Notes: generated by a model from the letters alone, not told the origin. A DNA stretch of 64,000 nucleotides from Tamarix chinensis (GCA_030549775.1 CM060180.1:35251090-35315089), one strand, 5' to 3'; positions 37,547 to 50,671 are shown, numbered from the stretch's first letter. Translations and numbers: made by a program.

Positions 37547-39334
37547 CTATGAATATTCATAAAACATAAATATTAATGAAATGTATTAATTTTTTTGTAG
37601 GGAAGGGGAGACCTGATACAATTAAAGTGTCACATTGAGAGTTGCAATCTGTAATATTATGTGTCATTATATCATTGTAGACTTGTTGTTTGTGGATTTT
37701 TAATGTGTTGAGAGACTTTGCCAAATGAATCAATTAAATGATCAATAAACCTCTTCACTAATTTCGATATTTTTCAAAGGAATATGTTCGATCTCTTTCC
37801 TTTTTCTATGTCCTATGAACAATTTTGAGACCACATAAATTTGATGTTGAGGTAGATGGGCATCATAAGCAAACCCAACCCTGTCTAGATCTGGAATACT
37901 TATTAGGTTCAAGTGTTGTGTTGAGTATTGTATAGTCTTAGTTACATATGCAGTATAATTGTGATATACCTTAACTATAATTATAGTGCACCTATATTTA
38001 ATTATATACTCATTATTATTTATGTAGAATAAAAAAAATTCTGTCATACATTGAATATAATTATAGTCTACCTATAATTAAGCCTACTATACTCGTAATT
38101 ATAAAAGTATAATAACAAATATTAAAAGTACACTAGAAATATACTATATGTGCAAGGGCAGTCACACCATAATCGGGGAAGTCCCTACACCTAATTAGAC
38201 AAGGAAAAGCTTGCCCAACTTGAATGACCCAACCCGAAACTTGATTTGCACCCAATACATTAAACCTAAAAACCCAAAAAAAATTCCAAAACTAATTTGA
38301 ATTTAACTAACTTGATAATGACTAGTACCCAAATATTTCAAACGAAAATAACTCATCCTAAATGAACTTGCCCCATATTTGGATGGAAACCCAATAATAA
38401 CCCAACTTAAACTTATCCGACCAAAACTTAGCCAACTCAAAATAAACCGACTTAAACCTAACCCATACCAAGACATAATTTAAAACTTAATTCAAACTAA
38501 AGCCAATTTTAATCTACAAATATAACATTTTAAATTATATAAGTTGTTGCATGAACATCAAAAAATTATCTTATGAATAAAATTTTATGCAAAAAAAAAA
38601 TATGCAACCCATTTTTTAACAAATGGAACAAAACTAATAAAAACTACTTTCTCCTCACTTTATTTTAATATTATATTAGTATCAATCATATTCGTCTATA
38701 GAAACTTCAATTATTATTATTATAAACATAAAAACTATCATTGTAAATATAATAATTATAATGTATATTATTATAAAGATAATAATGACATTCATATTTG
38801 TATTTATAATATTAATAATGATTATTATATTTCTAAAGATGATAATAATAATAATAATAATACTTAATTATAATAATAACAATAAATAGTATAATTACCA
38901 TGATAATTATAATTATTATAACATTTATAGAAATATTTATAATTATGTAGATAATAATATTTATTATTGTATTTATAACGATAACTATAATAATAATTTA
39001 TTATTATTATTACTACATATTTTATGACAACAATTTGTTATATAGTTATATATATTATGATAAAAATGACTATAATAAGCATAAAAATAATAATAAATCA
39101 CATAAAACAATTTAATAATTATATTAAATCCATAATCATAAATGTGAATACAAAATTTGAATTGAATTAATTTGATCCAAACCCAAAATGATATAAAATA
39201 TGTAAACCCGAATTAAATCAATCCACCTAGGAATTTTTAAACCCATACCAATCTTAAACAAGAAGAAACTCGATGGGTTAAGACCCAAAATGATATTCTC
39301 CTAAACTAAATGATTTGATTTAATAAGGACTTGT
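37547..39334. other. Intron remainder of split phytocyanin, exon 2 side
   Basis: The first 200 bp resemble the other phytocyanin introns. Beyond about 38,150 comes a degenerate region with ACCCAACCCGAAACTTGA-type words (38.2-38.5, 39.17-39.3 kb) and an AT-rich middle with (AAT)n-like runs (38.65-39.1 kb). The open frame at 37,742-38,047 has no recognised motif. Similar ACCCAA-rich sequence continues on the other side of the CACTA (50.68-50.79 kb), consistent with insertion into this repeat. Confidence 0.5.
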
Positions 39335-40999
39335 CACTATGATAATATCTGGCTATTGCGATGACCATTTTTAGGACGGCTGAAGTTATTAAAGTAAACG
39401 GTATATTTTAATGATAAGTTGTCATTAAAAGAATAATTTGATGACTAGAAAAAATAAGGCTACAATGATGACGGTGTTATCATTGTACATATATTATGAT
39501 AGCTAATAATTAAATTTATTTTACCTTCATAATATTTGACATTAATTTTTGAAAAAAAAAATAAGATATAACGACAACGGGTTTGTCATAGTATCCTAAA
39601 AAAAATTTCCCTCCTCCATGTTTCCTAGCAAAGAAAATCATTCATTGATAGCGATGGGTAGTTATTATAAGGTGTGGCGGGATTTTTTCCCTCTCCTAAA
39701 AATTGGTGCAGAAATTTTTTTTAGGTTGGGTATATTAGAGGGACTAGTCATCATTATAGGGGATATTATCATTGTAGTATGGTGAACCAAAATGATGTCA
39801 CTCCTTTAAATGGAGATCTACTCCGACATCATCGCAGTAGAGGGAAAGAAATTGCTGCACTAGAGGTGAGTTATATAAAACAAGAAAGAAAAATTATCCG
39901 TCATCATTGCTATCGTTTGTTTCTCTCATTATCGACCTTGCAACTCTAATTCACTTCCCCTCTCTTGCCTGTTTGGTATGTTAATCATTATTTTTTTTAC
40001 TTTCTTATCCAAATATTGTGTATTATTGTTAGTTCTTAATCTTTTTTTTGTATGGGTTTCCATGATAGCCTCCACCACCGCCTCCTTGCACCACCTCCAT
40101 GCCATCCTTATGGTAGTTAAATCTTTGAGTTTTACTATTTATTTTAGTTTGTTTAGTTTTAATTATTAATTTATTAAAGCTAAAAAAAATTTGCTTAATT
40201 TTTTTTGTTTAATTTTATGTCAATGGAGAACTTGCCGCAGCTATTGCCACAGTCGGAGCTACTTTTGTATGTTTTTTTCCCTTTATTGTTATAAATATGT
40301 GATTATTGTTAAATTTTTGTTAAATATTATATTTGATTACTATTAAATATTATACAGATGTTGGTGGTGATTATTATACGTTCATGCATTTGTTATGATA
40401 TGTGATATATATATATATATATATGGTGGTGGTAATCAAAAGATAGATACACACATATTATGATGCATATATTGTGATCGATAAATTATTATTAGGCTTA
40501 GATATAAAATACTTATTATTGTTAAATACTTAATATAAAAAATACAAAATAGGGAGGAATTTTTTCACCCCTATTACTGCCATATCATACAAGCCCTAAA
40601 TCAAGTAAGCATTGCCCGTAAATATTTTCCACTACGCTCTTCATCTATAAGATTTCTAACGTAAGGCAGCCGATCAGAGAGAGAGAGAGAGAGAGAGAGA
40701 GCAAGTGCCTTCGTTCGGCACAAGCTAAAATTATTTTTAACCATCCACGGCATGCATCTTGCAGAATGAATGTTCCTCAATGTCGAGATTTAATTATTAT
40801 TAAAAGAGTGGAATAATAAGATAATAAAAATAAGAATTAATAAAATATTATTGGACTTTAAAAATTCATGCTTAAATAATTAAGTAGAATAATAAGATAA
40901 TCCAACTTCAAAATAATAAGATATTGTTGTTCATAAATAATTGATTATTAAAATTGAAAATAATAAGAATATAAAATTATTAAAATGTTAGACTAGGGT

Positions 41000-43275
41000 T
41001 GACATTTTATTGGTTCAATTTCTTTGGTATCAGCATAAATTACAATATGTGGACAGTAATTTTGATAACATACAACTTATCCCCATGGTGGTGCATGAAA
41101 ATCCATTTTCTTTGTTTCCTTTGTTGATTCTTGAACCTTATTCTCATAAGATAGATATTGATATATTCCTCAAACCTCTTATCAATGGGATAAATGAGTT
41201 GGGGTGACAAGGGTTGATACTAGAGATGCAACTAATAACAAAGTGGTTAGACTGCATTTTTTGCTTCTCTTGATTATTAATGATTTCCCTACTCATTTAA
41301 TTATCTCTGGGTAGTCAGAACAAGAGTATAAAGCATGCCTCAATTGTAATGATACACTCCTATAAGGCTGAGGTCTAGGATGGAGTATATTAGACATCGA
41401 TGATTCCTTCTGAATAACTATCCATGGAGAAAGAATAAATAATATGATGGTAAAGTTGAGAAGATAAATCCCCTTGAAGATTATTGGTGGATGACTATTT
41501 GATGCAATTAAGTCACGTTAGATATTATCCATTGGGTAAGCATGAAGGCACACCACATTTGAAGTGGAAGATAACCACTGATGAGTTAAATTAGAGGAAG
41601 AAGAGTATATTTTTCAAGCTACAATATTGGTCATCAATTACTCTTAAACACAACTTAGATGTAATGCAAGTTGGGAAAAAATAATTGAAAATTTGCTTGG
41701 CATGATACTTGGTAATAATGATAAATTAAAAGATACTAAAAATGAAAGACGTCATGTGATGGATATAAACATCAGACCCGAGGTACATCTATACTATGAG
41801 GGATAAGATGATTATTTTAGGAGTTTTGAAGAGAGTAAAGTTCTCATATCGTTTTGTGGCAAATTTGAGGATGAATATGATTGACAATGATGGAAAATTG
41901 GTTGTTCTAAAATCACATGATTATCATGTCATAATGAAATAGTTGTTTTCGATTGGTTTCGAATCATTCCTACAAAAAAAAGATTTCTAATACCATTGTT
42001 AACCTGAGTAACTTCATCACCATGATTTTTGCAAGGACTTTTTGATTTTCTAATTTGGACAAGGCTAAAAAGGAATTTTGATCATCATGTGCAAGTTATA
42101 ATGCATATTCCCCCTACTTTTTTTTATTGTTACAGTTTATCTTATATTAAATTTACCTAAAGAAGCACAACTAGGTGGGCTTGTTCATGGAATATGAATG
42201 TATCCTACTGAAAGAAAATTGAAAGAATTAAAGGAGTATATTAGATCTCGAGCTCACCCAAAAGGTTATATTACTGAAGGTTATGTTGTAGGTGAAGTCG
42301 TGACCTTTTGCTATATACTTTGAAAGCGTTGAGACATAATTCAACAAACCTAACAAATTGAGGGTGCTACTTCAAAAAATTGTTAACTTTCTGTTTTTTA
42401 GTCTCAAGGTCATGGCATTGGTAAGTCATTGATTGTTGGTATTTTAGACAATGAGGTGAATTAGATAATTTGGTATTCTCAACAATTTTCTAGAGATACA
42501 CAAATTTTTAGAATAATTATACATAAATAATCACTAATAATTATTCTAATAACTATATGTGCATAGGAAATGATTTTTTTTGTTCAATGTTGTAGTGAGC
42601 ACATGAATGAGATATAAGGATGTGGTGATAATTTGGATGACATTCAAAAGAAAGAGTTTCCTCGTTAGTTTATTCTAAAGTTATTGAAATCCTTGTTCAA
42701 TTGTCAATAACTATTCCTAATTGATTATTAGTTAAACGAAATTAATAATTATTTTTTTAAGAATATATATTATAGGTATACAATTTACGTCAGTCGAGAT
42801 CACCAGAATACATTGATGAGTCATAATCTCTTGGAAGTGGTCCATCGAGAGTGGTTAAAACTTATACTAGTTGTATTGTCAACGATGTTGGATTCTTAAC
42901 TCATGAAACAGGGAAAGAAAGAGCAAAAAAAAAAAGGATTGTTATATAAGAGGATTTTAAGTAGAACAAGCTTTGTATGTTGATGATCTACTGAATAGTC
43001 CTCAATGAAAATTTGTGTGGGAAGTCAACCATCACCATATCAGAGATCTCAACGATGATGAGAAAATTGGTGTTGTAGATGGGGTTGACTCATCTATTAT
43101 TGATTTGGCAGTTGAAGCAAATGACCTTGATAACTTAACTTTTCAAGGTCATAATGTCAATAGTAATGAACTCCATACCTATTACGACAAATAATATCAT
43201 TGATATTGATGAGGATGCTTCAAACTTTGATAGTGAAGATGCACGCAGTGATAATAATGCTTGTAGTGATGACTA
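41000..43275 (+). pseudogene. CACTA TNP2 transposase remnant
   Basis: Starts within the conserved block INYNMWTVILITYNLSPWWC (about 41,030) and continues through KIDIDIFLKPLINGINELG, a degraded middle (LDVMQVGKK near 41,660; VKFSYRFVANL and LVVLKSHDYHVIMK near 41,850-41,940), the MCKL.CIFPLLFF block near 42,100, and a C-terminal tail (ALYVDDLLNSPQ, DLNDDEKIGVVDGVD near 43,050). These match TNP2 of En/Spm in order. The N-terminal third is absent; about a dozen stops and frame changes are scattered. In an active element it would cut and join the transposon ends. Confidence 0.75.
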
Positions 43276-43429
43276 ATTTATCTTATTTAAAATTTTTATG
43301 TTCTGTATATTTTGATCCATTTTATGAATATTATCTTTGCTATATTAGAATTTAACCTTCTATGACTATTATCTATGCCAAGTTTTATTATTGTTTGTTG
43401 ATCTGTTGCTAATTATTTGCAGGTATGGT

Positions 43430-44105
43430 GGATGTTATGACAAGGTACCATGGTGGGGATGGAGGCAATGACCCCCCTCTACACCATTCTAGCACTCCAT
43501 CTCAGTTATGAGTCAAATAATGATCCCCCCCATATATTAGATGACAAACAATATATATTGTTTTTTACTTATTTGGTTAACTAATGTGATGCATGTTGCA
43601 ACTCCAGCACATCCAAAACACTCCTAGTCAATATCTATCAATATGCGTTAAGAGTTTAGAAAAAATAGTTACATGAAATTCTACCTCCAGTGGTTATCTC
43701 AGTTTGATCGGGCTTGGAGACTCATTGATTATAATGATACATTATTTTTTGAGACATATAAGGAATGAGATTAGGATCATATTCCGAAGGAGAACAAAGA
43801 TAAGATTGTCCCCCGAATTGAGTTAAATGTAAATCACAAGCATCTTTTAATTTATAATATTTTTTGTTTTTAGTTGCTGATTTATAATTTTATTTTGTTT
43901 GTCAAAATATTTTGTCTTAGATGAAAAGAAGGAGACACCACACTAGCCACACATATGAGAGGCTATTTGTACAATTTTCCATGACATGTATCGGAGCATA
44001 AAAGGCCAACTCAAGAATGGTTCAAAAAACAATGCTGAGAAGAAACTAAATGACATGAAAAATAATAATCGAAACAAGCTACAAAAATTTTGGGATAATC
44101 CTGAA
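43430..44105 (+). pseudogene. CACTA TNPA-like remnant, first part
   Basis: After TNP2 comes a second coding remnant with MVDVMTRYHGGDGGNDPP, then FYLQWLSQFDRAWRLIDYND and, from 43,921, MKRRRHHTSHTYERLF. Order and composition fit the second CACTA gene (Ptta/En-Spm type), which binds the subterminal repeats. Stops and probable intron boundaries break it. It ends at the TA repeat at 44,112 where foreign sequence begins; its continuation is at 49.2 kb. Confidence 0.55.
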
Positions 44106-44109
44106 AAAA

Positions 44110-44111
<2 letters not shown>

Positions 44112-44150
<39 letters not shown>
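44112..44150. repeat. (TA)n at left edge of pararetrovirus-like element
   Basis: About 20 TA units. Immediately after it the sequence changes from CACTA-like to capsid-like coding. It creates Ile-Tyr runs in the frames across it. Confidence 0.9.
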
Positions 44151-44152
<2 letters not shown>

Positions 44153-44894
44153 AATGGTGAACTCATTTCTGATACTGTTGCATCACTTATCATTTTCATT
44201 TTTCTGCACTTTGTAGGTGATCCTTCACAACTCAAAGACAAAAACTCATAATTACTTTCAAACCTCAGATGCAAAGATTTAAGTGATTTTCAATGGTAAA
44301 AAAATACATTCCTAACTAAGGTAATGCTTAGGGATGATTCAAAATAACCTTTCTAGAAAGAAAATTTTCTAGCTAGACTTTCACCCCTTATAGGTGAAAG
44401 AGTTAGAAATATAATTAAAGAAACACATGAAAATCAAAGCCTATATAATAGATTCACCTATAGTGAATTAATTAGTATCACCCAAAAAGAAGAATTAAGG
44501 ATCTATCAAGATTTAAAACTCTAGAGACACTTAAAATAGGAATTAAACAAAACAAAACAAGAGTTAGGTTCTTTTTACAAACAATTTGATATAATATGAG
44601 CCTCAAATAAACTAAAGAAGTGTTCTGGCAATTGCAAACCAAAATTTCTTAAGAAATTAAAGAAAAAATATTTACTAGCACCACAAACAACAAAGAAAAT
44701 TCCATACTATCAAAAATTAACATCAAAAGGTAAGAAACCCCAAGTTTCTTCATAAAAAACCCCTAGAAGAGATGTAACCTACTTTAAATGTCGTAAAAAA
44801 AAGGTCACATTTCAAAATTATGTAGGTTAAATAATCAAATTAAAGAATGGAATTTAGATGATGAGACAAGGGAAAAAAATCCAAAACCACCTAT

Positions 44895-45086
44895 TTGAAT
44901 CATCTAAAGATGAATCTCAAAATGAAAAATCTGACAGAAGGCGTCAATGAAATAGTAACTTCATCATCATCATCATATAACTCTTTTGACCCAGAAGAAG
45001 AAGAAATATTTGCAAACCAAATGAATGTTTTAACAAAAGAACAAAACCTAATGATTGAAATTGTGCAACATATTTTTGATCTTTAA
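44895..45086 (+). pseudogene. Pararetrovirus-like acidic fragment after zinc knuckle
   Basis: An open 63-codon segment with a serine run and a Glu-rich stretch (DPEEEEIF), lying between the zinc-knuckle remnant and the protease. Such acidic linkers are usual between capsid and protease in these polyproteins. Not an independent gene. Confidence 0.4.
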
Positions 45087-45331
45087 AACAAATTGAATAC
45101 CTTGAAAAGTTATGTGAATCACTTGAACAAAATGATTAAAAACCTTCAACATAAAAAATTCTAGCAAAACCAACAAATACATATGAGCTAACTTCGATAC
45201 TCAAAAGATAACAAAAATCAAAACATATAATTCCAACAACTTCTAAACTTCAACAAGAAATTAAAGAAGTTAAAAGGGAATTAAAACTATTACAACAAAA
45301 ATAAGATAATGATAGCAATATCATTCAAATT

Positions 45332-45721
45332 TTGCTGTCAAAACAATTTGAAAACCCATCTCCAAAACCTTGTGAACAAAATGATTTTGAAAATGAACAA
45401 TTGCAAAACCTTCTTTTCCCAGAGGATTTTCTCAATGTATTAAAAGAAATTACCTCTAAGAAATATATAATAAACATAACCCTAAAATTGTCAGATGATT
45501 TCTATATTAATTTAGTTGCCCTATTTGATACTAGCGCTGACCTAAATTGCATCAAAGAAGGAATCAGACCAAAAAAATTCCTATCTCAAACCACAGAAAA
45601 ATTGTTTGTCGCAACTAGCTCTAGACTCAAAATTAAAAATAAATATGAAGCAAGTGTTATTTATGATAACTTACAGATAAAATCAGCATATCTCATAACC
45701 CCAGATATAAGCCATACATAA
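45332..45721 (+). pseudogene. Pararetrovirus-like aspartic protease fragment
   Basis: An open 129-codon segment. The catalytic motif lies near 45,525-45,545 and reads FDTSADLNC: the Gly expected after the catalytic Asp-Thr/Ser is Ser here, so activity is doubtful. A TPFINLITPY block just past the stop (about 45,730) corresponds to the second conserved part of the fold. In intact viruses this enzyme processes the polyprotein. Stops before and after isolate it. Confidence 0.6.
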
Positions 45722-46079
45722 TTCTAGACACCCCTTTCATAAATTTGATCACCCCTTACAAAGTTAACCTAACATGAATTTCATTCAAAACCAAATGAAT
45801 GAAAAATGCCCTTTCATTTCTTAAAATTCCTAGGACTAGGAACTTAAACTTATTAAAAGCCAAATCAATCTATCATAACCAAATCAACCTCCTTGTCCAA
45901 GGAAAACAAACAGACTTTAATTTGTTGAAACAAAATATATCCCTCACAAGAATTTAAAGCCAATTAGAAACAAAATTAATCAAATATGAGATTTTATAAA
46001 TTCAAACTCAAATTGAAAAGGAAATCTGTGTAGACCTTCCGAATGCCTTTTGGGCAAGAAAACAACATGTGGTTGACTT

Positions 46080-46720
46080 GCCATATGAGGAAAATTTTCA
46101 AGAAATAAATATTCCAACAAAATCCTAACCAATTCAAAATAATTCTAAATTAGTTGAACATCATAGAAAGAAAATTCAAGACTTGGAACCAAAAAACCTA
46201 ATCTCAAAATCTAGGTCAACCTAGCCTTGTACTGTATTTTATGTAAACAAAAATTAAGAAAATAAAAGAGGAACACCTCGATTGGTCATAAATTATAAAC
46301 CTTTGAATGATCCACTAAAATGGATTAGGTATCCAATTCCAAAAAAAAGACCTACTCCAAATACTTCATTTAGCTTTAGTATTCTCAAATTTTAATATCA
46401 AATCTGGTTTTTGGCAAATTCAAATATCACCAAAAGATCGATACCAAATATCATTAATCATTTGGAAAATATCACTATCCCATTTGGTCAATACTAGTGG
46501 AATGTTATGTCATTTGGATTAAAAAATCCCCTTTTATAATTTCAAAGGATAATGAATGGCATTTTTAATCCGTATTCAAATTTTTGCATAGTTTATATGG
46601 ATGATGTCCTCATCTTTTCAAAATCTCTATACCAACATTTCAAACATCTTATGGCGTTCATAAGTGTCGTAAGGAAAAATGGTCTAGTAGTGTCAAGGTC
46701 TAAGATCTCTCTATGTTAAA
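46080..46720 (+). pseudogene. Pararetrovirus-like reverse transcriptase remnant
   Basis: Contains RLVINYKPLND near 46,275, a degraded middle, MSFGLKNP near 46,505 and VYMDDVLIFS at 46,591-46,620. YMDD is the catalytic motif of reverse transcriptase. Several in-frame stops and at least one frame change lie between these blocks, so no active enzyme can be made. Confidence 0.7.
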
Positions 46721-47184
46721 CTAGGATTAGGTTTTTTGATCATTATATAGAGTCAGAAACCATAATTCCTATTGAGAGGTCCATAGAGAGTTTGCATCCA
46801 AATTCCCAGATCACATTCTGGACAAAACTCAACTCCAAAGATCTTTAGGTAGTCTCAATTATATTCTAGACTTTGTCTAAATCTAATCCAGATTGTTAAA
46901 CCACTCCATGATCATCTCAAAAAGAGCCCAAAACTCTTGACTCAAGCCCATACTAATATTGTCAAAAATATCAAGGCCTAAGTCCAAACCATTCCTTGTT
47001 TACACTTGGCCAATCTAAACCTTCTCAAAATAGTCAAGATAGATGCTTTAGAAATTGGGTACGATGGTATTGTCAAACAGGCCTAAGCACAAACACTTGA
47101 ACATTACAAGCCCAATCCAAACAAGCCCAAATCCATACTTAGTCCATAGTCCAATACACTTCTAGACATTAGAACAAAACCCAA

Positions 47185-47409
47185 ATGAACTACTCCACAA
47201 TCAAAAAAGAAATCCTATCCATAGTCCAATGCATACAAAAGTTTCAGCCTAATTTGTTAAACCAAAAGTTCTTCTTACACATCGATTGCAAATCTGCAAA
47301 GGAGATATTACAAAAAGACGTGCAAAACATTGCATCCAAACAGATATTTGCCAGATGGCAAGCCATACTCTCAGCATTCAATTTTAACATCAAATATATA
47401 AAAGGATAA
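47185..47409 (+). pseudogene. Pararetrovirus-like RNase H fragment
   Basis: An open 74-codon segment with YSTIKKEILSIV, HIDCKSAKEI and KQIFARWQAIL, the middle and end of an RNase H domain of pararetroviral type. It follows the reverse transcriptase remnant after a stop-rich gap (46.7-47.18 kb). The downstream sequence continues as further polyprotein rather than integrase. Ends at a TAA at 47,407-47,409. Confidence 0.7.
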
Positions 47410-48199
47410 TCAAACTCTATTCCATATTTTCTGACTTGGGAATTTCTTCAAGACAAAACACAAGATGGTCCTCAAGAAAAAAGGAAAGGAAAAAGTGCAA
47501 GAAATTCTTGCAGCAAAACCCATCAAGTCGTGATAGGAGGCTACCATAGAAGATGAAGCAACAACTTCATCAACTCAAAATAAAGATTCAAAACCAAATA
47601 TTCAAAAGTGGGTGGAATCACTCACCAAATTCCCAGAAGTGCTTTAAGCACTTCAACAAATGGTTCAAATTGTCCAGAGTCCTCAACCTATGTGCTCAGG
47701 TATGACTTCTAAATCTGTTTTAAAAATCAAGAAGGGTTCTTCTTCTCCAAAAACCCCTTCTCAAAAATGAATTTCAAAAATTCCTTCCTTACCTGTTTTG
47801 ACAAAATTGATTTCAAAAGAAATGGTTTCAAAACAAAAGAAATTTCAAAAAAGATCTAAGTATTTTACAAAATCTCATTTTCAAATGATTTCAAACTGTG
47901 AAGATGGATTATATCACCCAGATCCCTTCACTACCTTAAGAAAATTATTTTTTGGGTAGTACTTTAAGCCTTGGGATGTAACCAAACCACAAACATATTA
48001 CCTATCCATCCTTAATTTCATAGGCTCAGCATATTTCAAACACTTCACCTTACCCTAAACACCTAACTGTAGGATCCATAAGGTCATTATTCCCATGGAT
48101 TGGGATCAAAGCCTCATACATCTCTTATGGCTTCTTGATTCATACAAACAGCCATAAATTCAAACCCAATCTTCAATTACTAGGATTACCAGCAAGTCT

Positions 48200-48840
48200 A
48201 ATATAATACCTTTTGTACCTATAATTCACGAAAAATTCCATTCCTAGCTGATTTTCTTCCAAAACGTTTCACAGGATGATATACCCTTATGGTTTATCAA
48301 ATGGTGGAAAGATTTTGGCTCAATGCCAGAAATCCTCCCTTCCTAGGTATCTGAATCATTAGATACCTTCAAATCCTTATTCTAATCTTCAAACAAAGAT
48401 AGAAAATTACCCCCATCTTTCATTTTTTTTAAAGTTCCTTTGTCTGTGGGTCTTCTCATAGAATGTAGACAATCAAAAAAGTGAAGGCATTCCAACTCTG
48501 GTTCAAAGATTCAAAGTCAAATGGTGGAACAAGCTCTAATCATTTGACAATGTATCAAAATCAACCATCCAGAATTGGATCAAAACTCAACAATCATCAC
48601 CAACAACATAAATCTAAGTTATTCCATCACAAAAAAAATTTCCGGCCCAGAAATCAGTTACTCCATCAAAACTTATAGTAACCAAATTAGAAGATGAATA
48701 GTTCACCATACTCAGCCAAGTATTATCTCAAAACAAGAAAGCATCATCATCATTGATGTCATCATCCTCGGCTCCAACTCCAAATTATAGTGATGAAAAT
48801 GAAGATGACTGTTATGGAATAATTCCAAGTATTTCTTAAC
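48200..48840 (+). pseudogene. Pararetrovirus-like C-terminal polyprotein remnant
   Basis: Short blocks such as IPLWFIKWWKDFG (about 48,280) and an open segment at 48,481-48,678 (KAFQLWFKDSKSNGG, then Gln/Asn/His-rich) resemble the region after RNase H in related plant endogenous elements, which I cannot assign to a function. A tail with SSAPTPNYSDENEDD ends near 48,838. Broken by several stops. Confidence 0.45.
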
Positions 48841-49109
48841 AATCACATTCGTATCTCTACAAAAAAGGCATACTTGATAGCACGCACCAAAACAAGACGA
48901 AGTGGCAAAAAAAAAGAATATTCTACTATTATCAAGACAAACCGAAAGCAAAAGGTGCGATCAACAAAAGTGGAAGGCATTTTCTATCACAATGACACCT
49001 TTCAAAAAGGACAACGGCATCTTTTGACAAATGCAGAAAAGTAAGAGGTAAAAGCGGCCGAAAGCAAAAAGTGAAAAATACGTGGAAACTTTTGACTTTT
49101 ATTAGACTA

Positions 49110-49181
49110 CTATATATATATATATATGTATGTATGTATGTATCTATGTATGTAAGTATGTATTTATATATATATATATAA
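49110..49181. repeat. (TA)n / (TGTA)n repeat at right edge of pararetrovirus-like element
   Basis: TA units at 49,110-49,127, TGTA-type units to about 49,163, then TA units to 49,181. CACTA-like coding resumes just beyond, at about 49,205. Confidence 0.85.
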
Positions 49182-49204
49182 TATGTATTAATACTAAATC
49201 AGTG

Positions 49205-49950
49205 TATTTCTTGATTTGTAGGAAAAGTTGGAAAGAAACACAAAAAATAATGACAAGCAATACTATCCTAGCCTATATGCCTCATCATCGATTTTCTCAA
49301 TTTCGCTACAGTAAGATATTATATGTGTAATTTATAATTGCATTCATTATTTATAATTTTATTCATAAATTTCTATTTTTTATATATTTACTATAACCAT
49401 AGGCCAACCCTAAACTAAAACAATTTTAGGTGAGGTTGAAACTTTTAGAGAAATGCACTACAAGACTAGGAAAAGGATGAGCAAGGATGCTGACGGAAAA
49501 TATGTAAGCTTATAATTCTCAAAGGGAATTAGTTTAATTATGTTTTATTTATATGCTATTTATTCTGTATTTTAATTTTTCTTATAGTATAAAATGGTGG
49601 AGACACTACTAAGGAAGGTGAAGGAGGCTCAAATCCAATCCCCTGGGAGTAAATAAGGGTCTAATGAGCCGATACAAATTGATGAAATAACCATTGTGCA
49701 TGACATTCTTGGACAACACTGTTGTCATAAGAGATATATTGGTAGATTATTGAAGGGTTCTTCGTTAGCATCACTATCTTTTGCTAATACCAGCACCAAT
49801 GCTTCTACACTTGGGAAAAAACTTGGCAAGCTAACCAAGATTGTTTGCTAAAGCGTCAAAAAGAAACTATCAAGTTGCAAATTATTGTAGTATAAGAACT
49901 TAGATAAGGACTTATGAAGTCAAGGGAAGAGGAAGATGAGGAGGATGAGT
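49205..49950 (+). pseudogene. CACTA TNPA-like remnant, second part
   Basis: From 49,222 (just after a TTTGTAG acceptor-like sequence) come ERNTKNNDKQYYPSL, then from 49,430 GEVETFREMHYKTRKRMSKD, KMVETLLRKVKEAQIQSP and ITIVHDILGQH with a following GRLLKGSS, matching the ELFRETH...VLG...GLG order of Ptta/En-Spm proteins. An acidic tail EEEDEEDE is encoded near 49,930. An intron seems to lie at about 49,330-49,425 and another near 49,505-49,585. Stops are few, so this part decayed less than TNP2. Confidence 0.6.
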
Positions 49951-50671
49951 AAAATCTAGTTGTTTATGATAGATAACAAAATTGTAATAATAATTTCAAA
50001 TTATGAACAATAGTTATATTTTGAATATTTTTTTATTTAATATTATCAATTAGATATTAATATTAATATAACAATTAAATTATGCATTATTAATGGTTTC
50101 AAATTTTATAGGCCCATATTCAAAAAAAAATTATATTTGGCTTTCAATAACAGCCAGAGTCATTATAGTATACCTGGAGTGATCACAATAGATTGATAAG
50201 ATTTTTTTTTTAAATTGGGCATTCAGTGACGATGGGGCTGTTGCAGTAGATATATTAGTAGTTGTAGCAGGTTGATAATATTTTTTTAAAATTAGGCATT
50301 CACCAACAACAGTATCACTTTAGTACACCAAAAATATCATTGCAGTAGGCTAACAAGATTTTTTAAATTGAGAATTCAGTGATGACAGGGTTGCTACAAC
50401 AGACTTAAAATATCATCACAATAGATAATTTAAGTTTTCTTAATTTTTTTATAATGTTGTCACAATCAAATGACATTAATGACATAGTCGTCACAATAGA
50501 GGGTAATCTTTAATAACAACTTCCATCATCACAATTTTGGTTCTTTTATTACGAAGCAGTTATAATGGCAATTGAGCGATGCCCCATTGTCATAATACAT
50601 TTTCTATGACAACTTTTTAGCCTTTCAATAATGACAAAAGTCGTTATAAAAAGTGTGCATTTGTATTAGTG

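Larger units (their letters stand above)
44151..49109 (+). mobile_element. Endogenous pararetrovirus-like (Caulimoviridae-type) element, degraded
   Basis: Order of plus-strand coding remains: capsid-like region (about 44.27-44.6 kb), zinc-knuckle remnant near 44.78 kb, an acidic stretch (44.9-45.08), aspartic protease (45.33-45.75), reverse transcriptase (46.1-46.7) with YMDD at 46,594-46,605, RNase H (47.18-47.41), and a further C-terminal polyprotein region (to about 48.8 kb). No integrase follows RNase H and no LTRs were seen, which argues for a pararetrovirus-type rather than a gypsy element. Movement protein and 5' part are missing, so about 5 kb remains. Every domain carries stops or frame changes. 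TA repeats bound it on both sides (44,112-44,150; 49,110-49,127). An unusual gypsy-like element remains possible. Confidence 0.6.
39335..50671 (+). mobile_element. CACTA (En/Spm) transposon in the phytocyanin intron
   Basis: Left end CACTA at 39,335-39,339; right end TAGTG at 50,667-50,671; flanking triplets TGT and TGA, an imperfect 3-bp duplication. Both ends hold clusters of short subterminal words around GTCATTRT / ATGACGAC (39.34-39.85 and 50.14-50.66 kb). Inside, in the usual order, are TNP2 (41.0-43.3 kb) and TNPA-like (43.4-44.1 and 49.2-49.95 kb) remnants. The TNPA-like part is interrupted by a pararetrovirus-like element. TNP2 lacks its N-terminal third and all frames have stops, so the element is not autonomous now. 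A GA microsatellite sits at 40,676-40,701. Confidence 0.75.
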
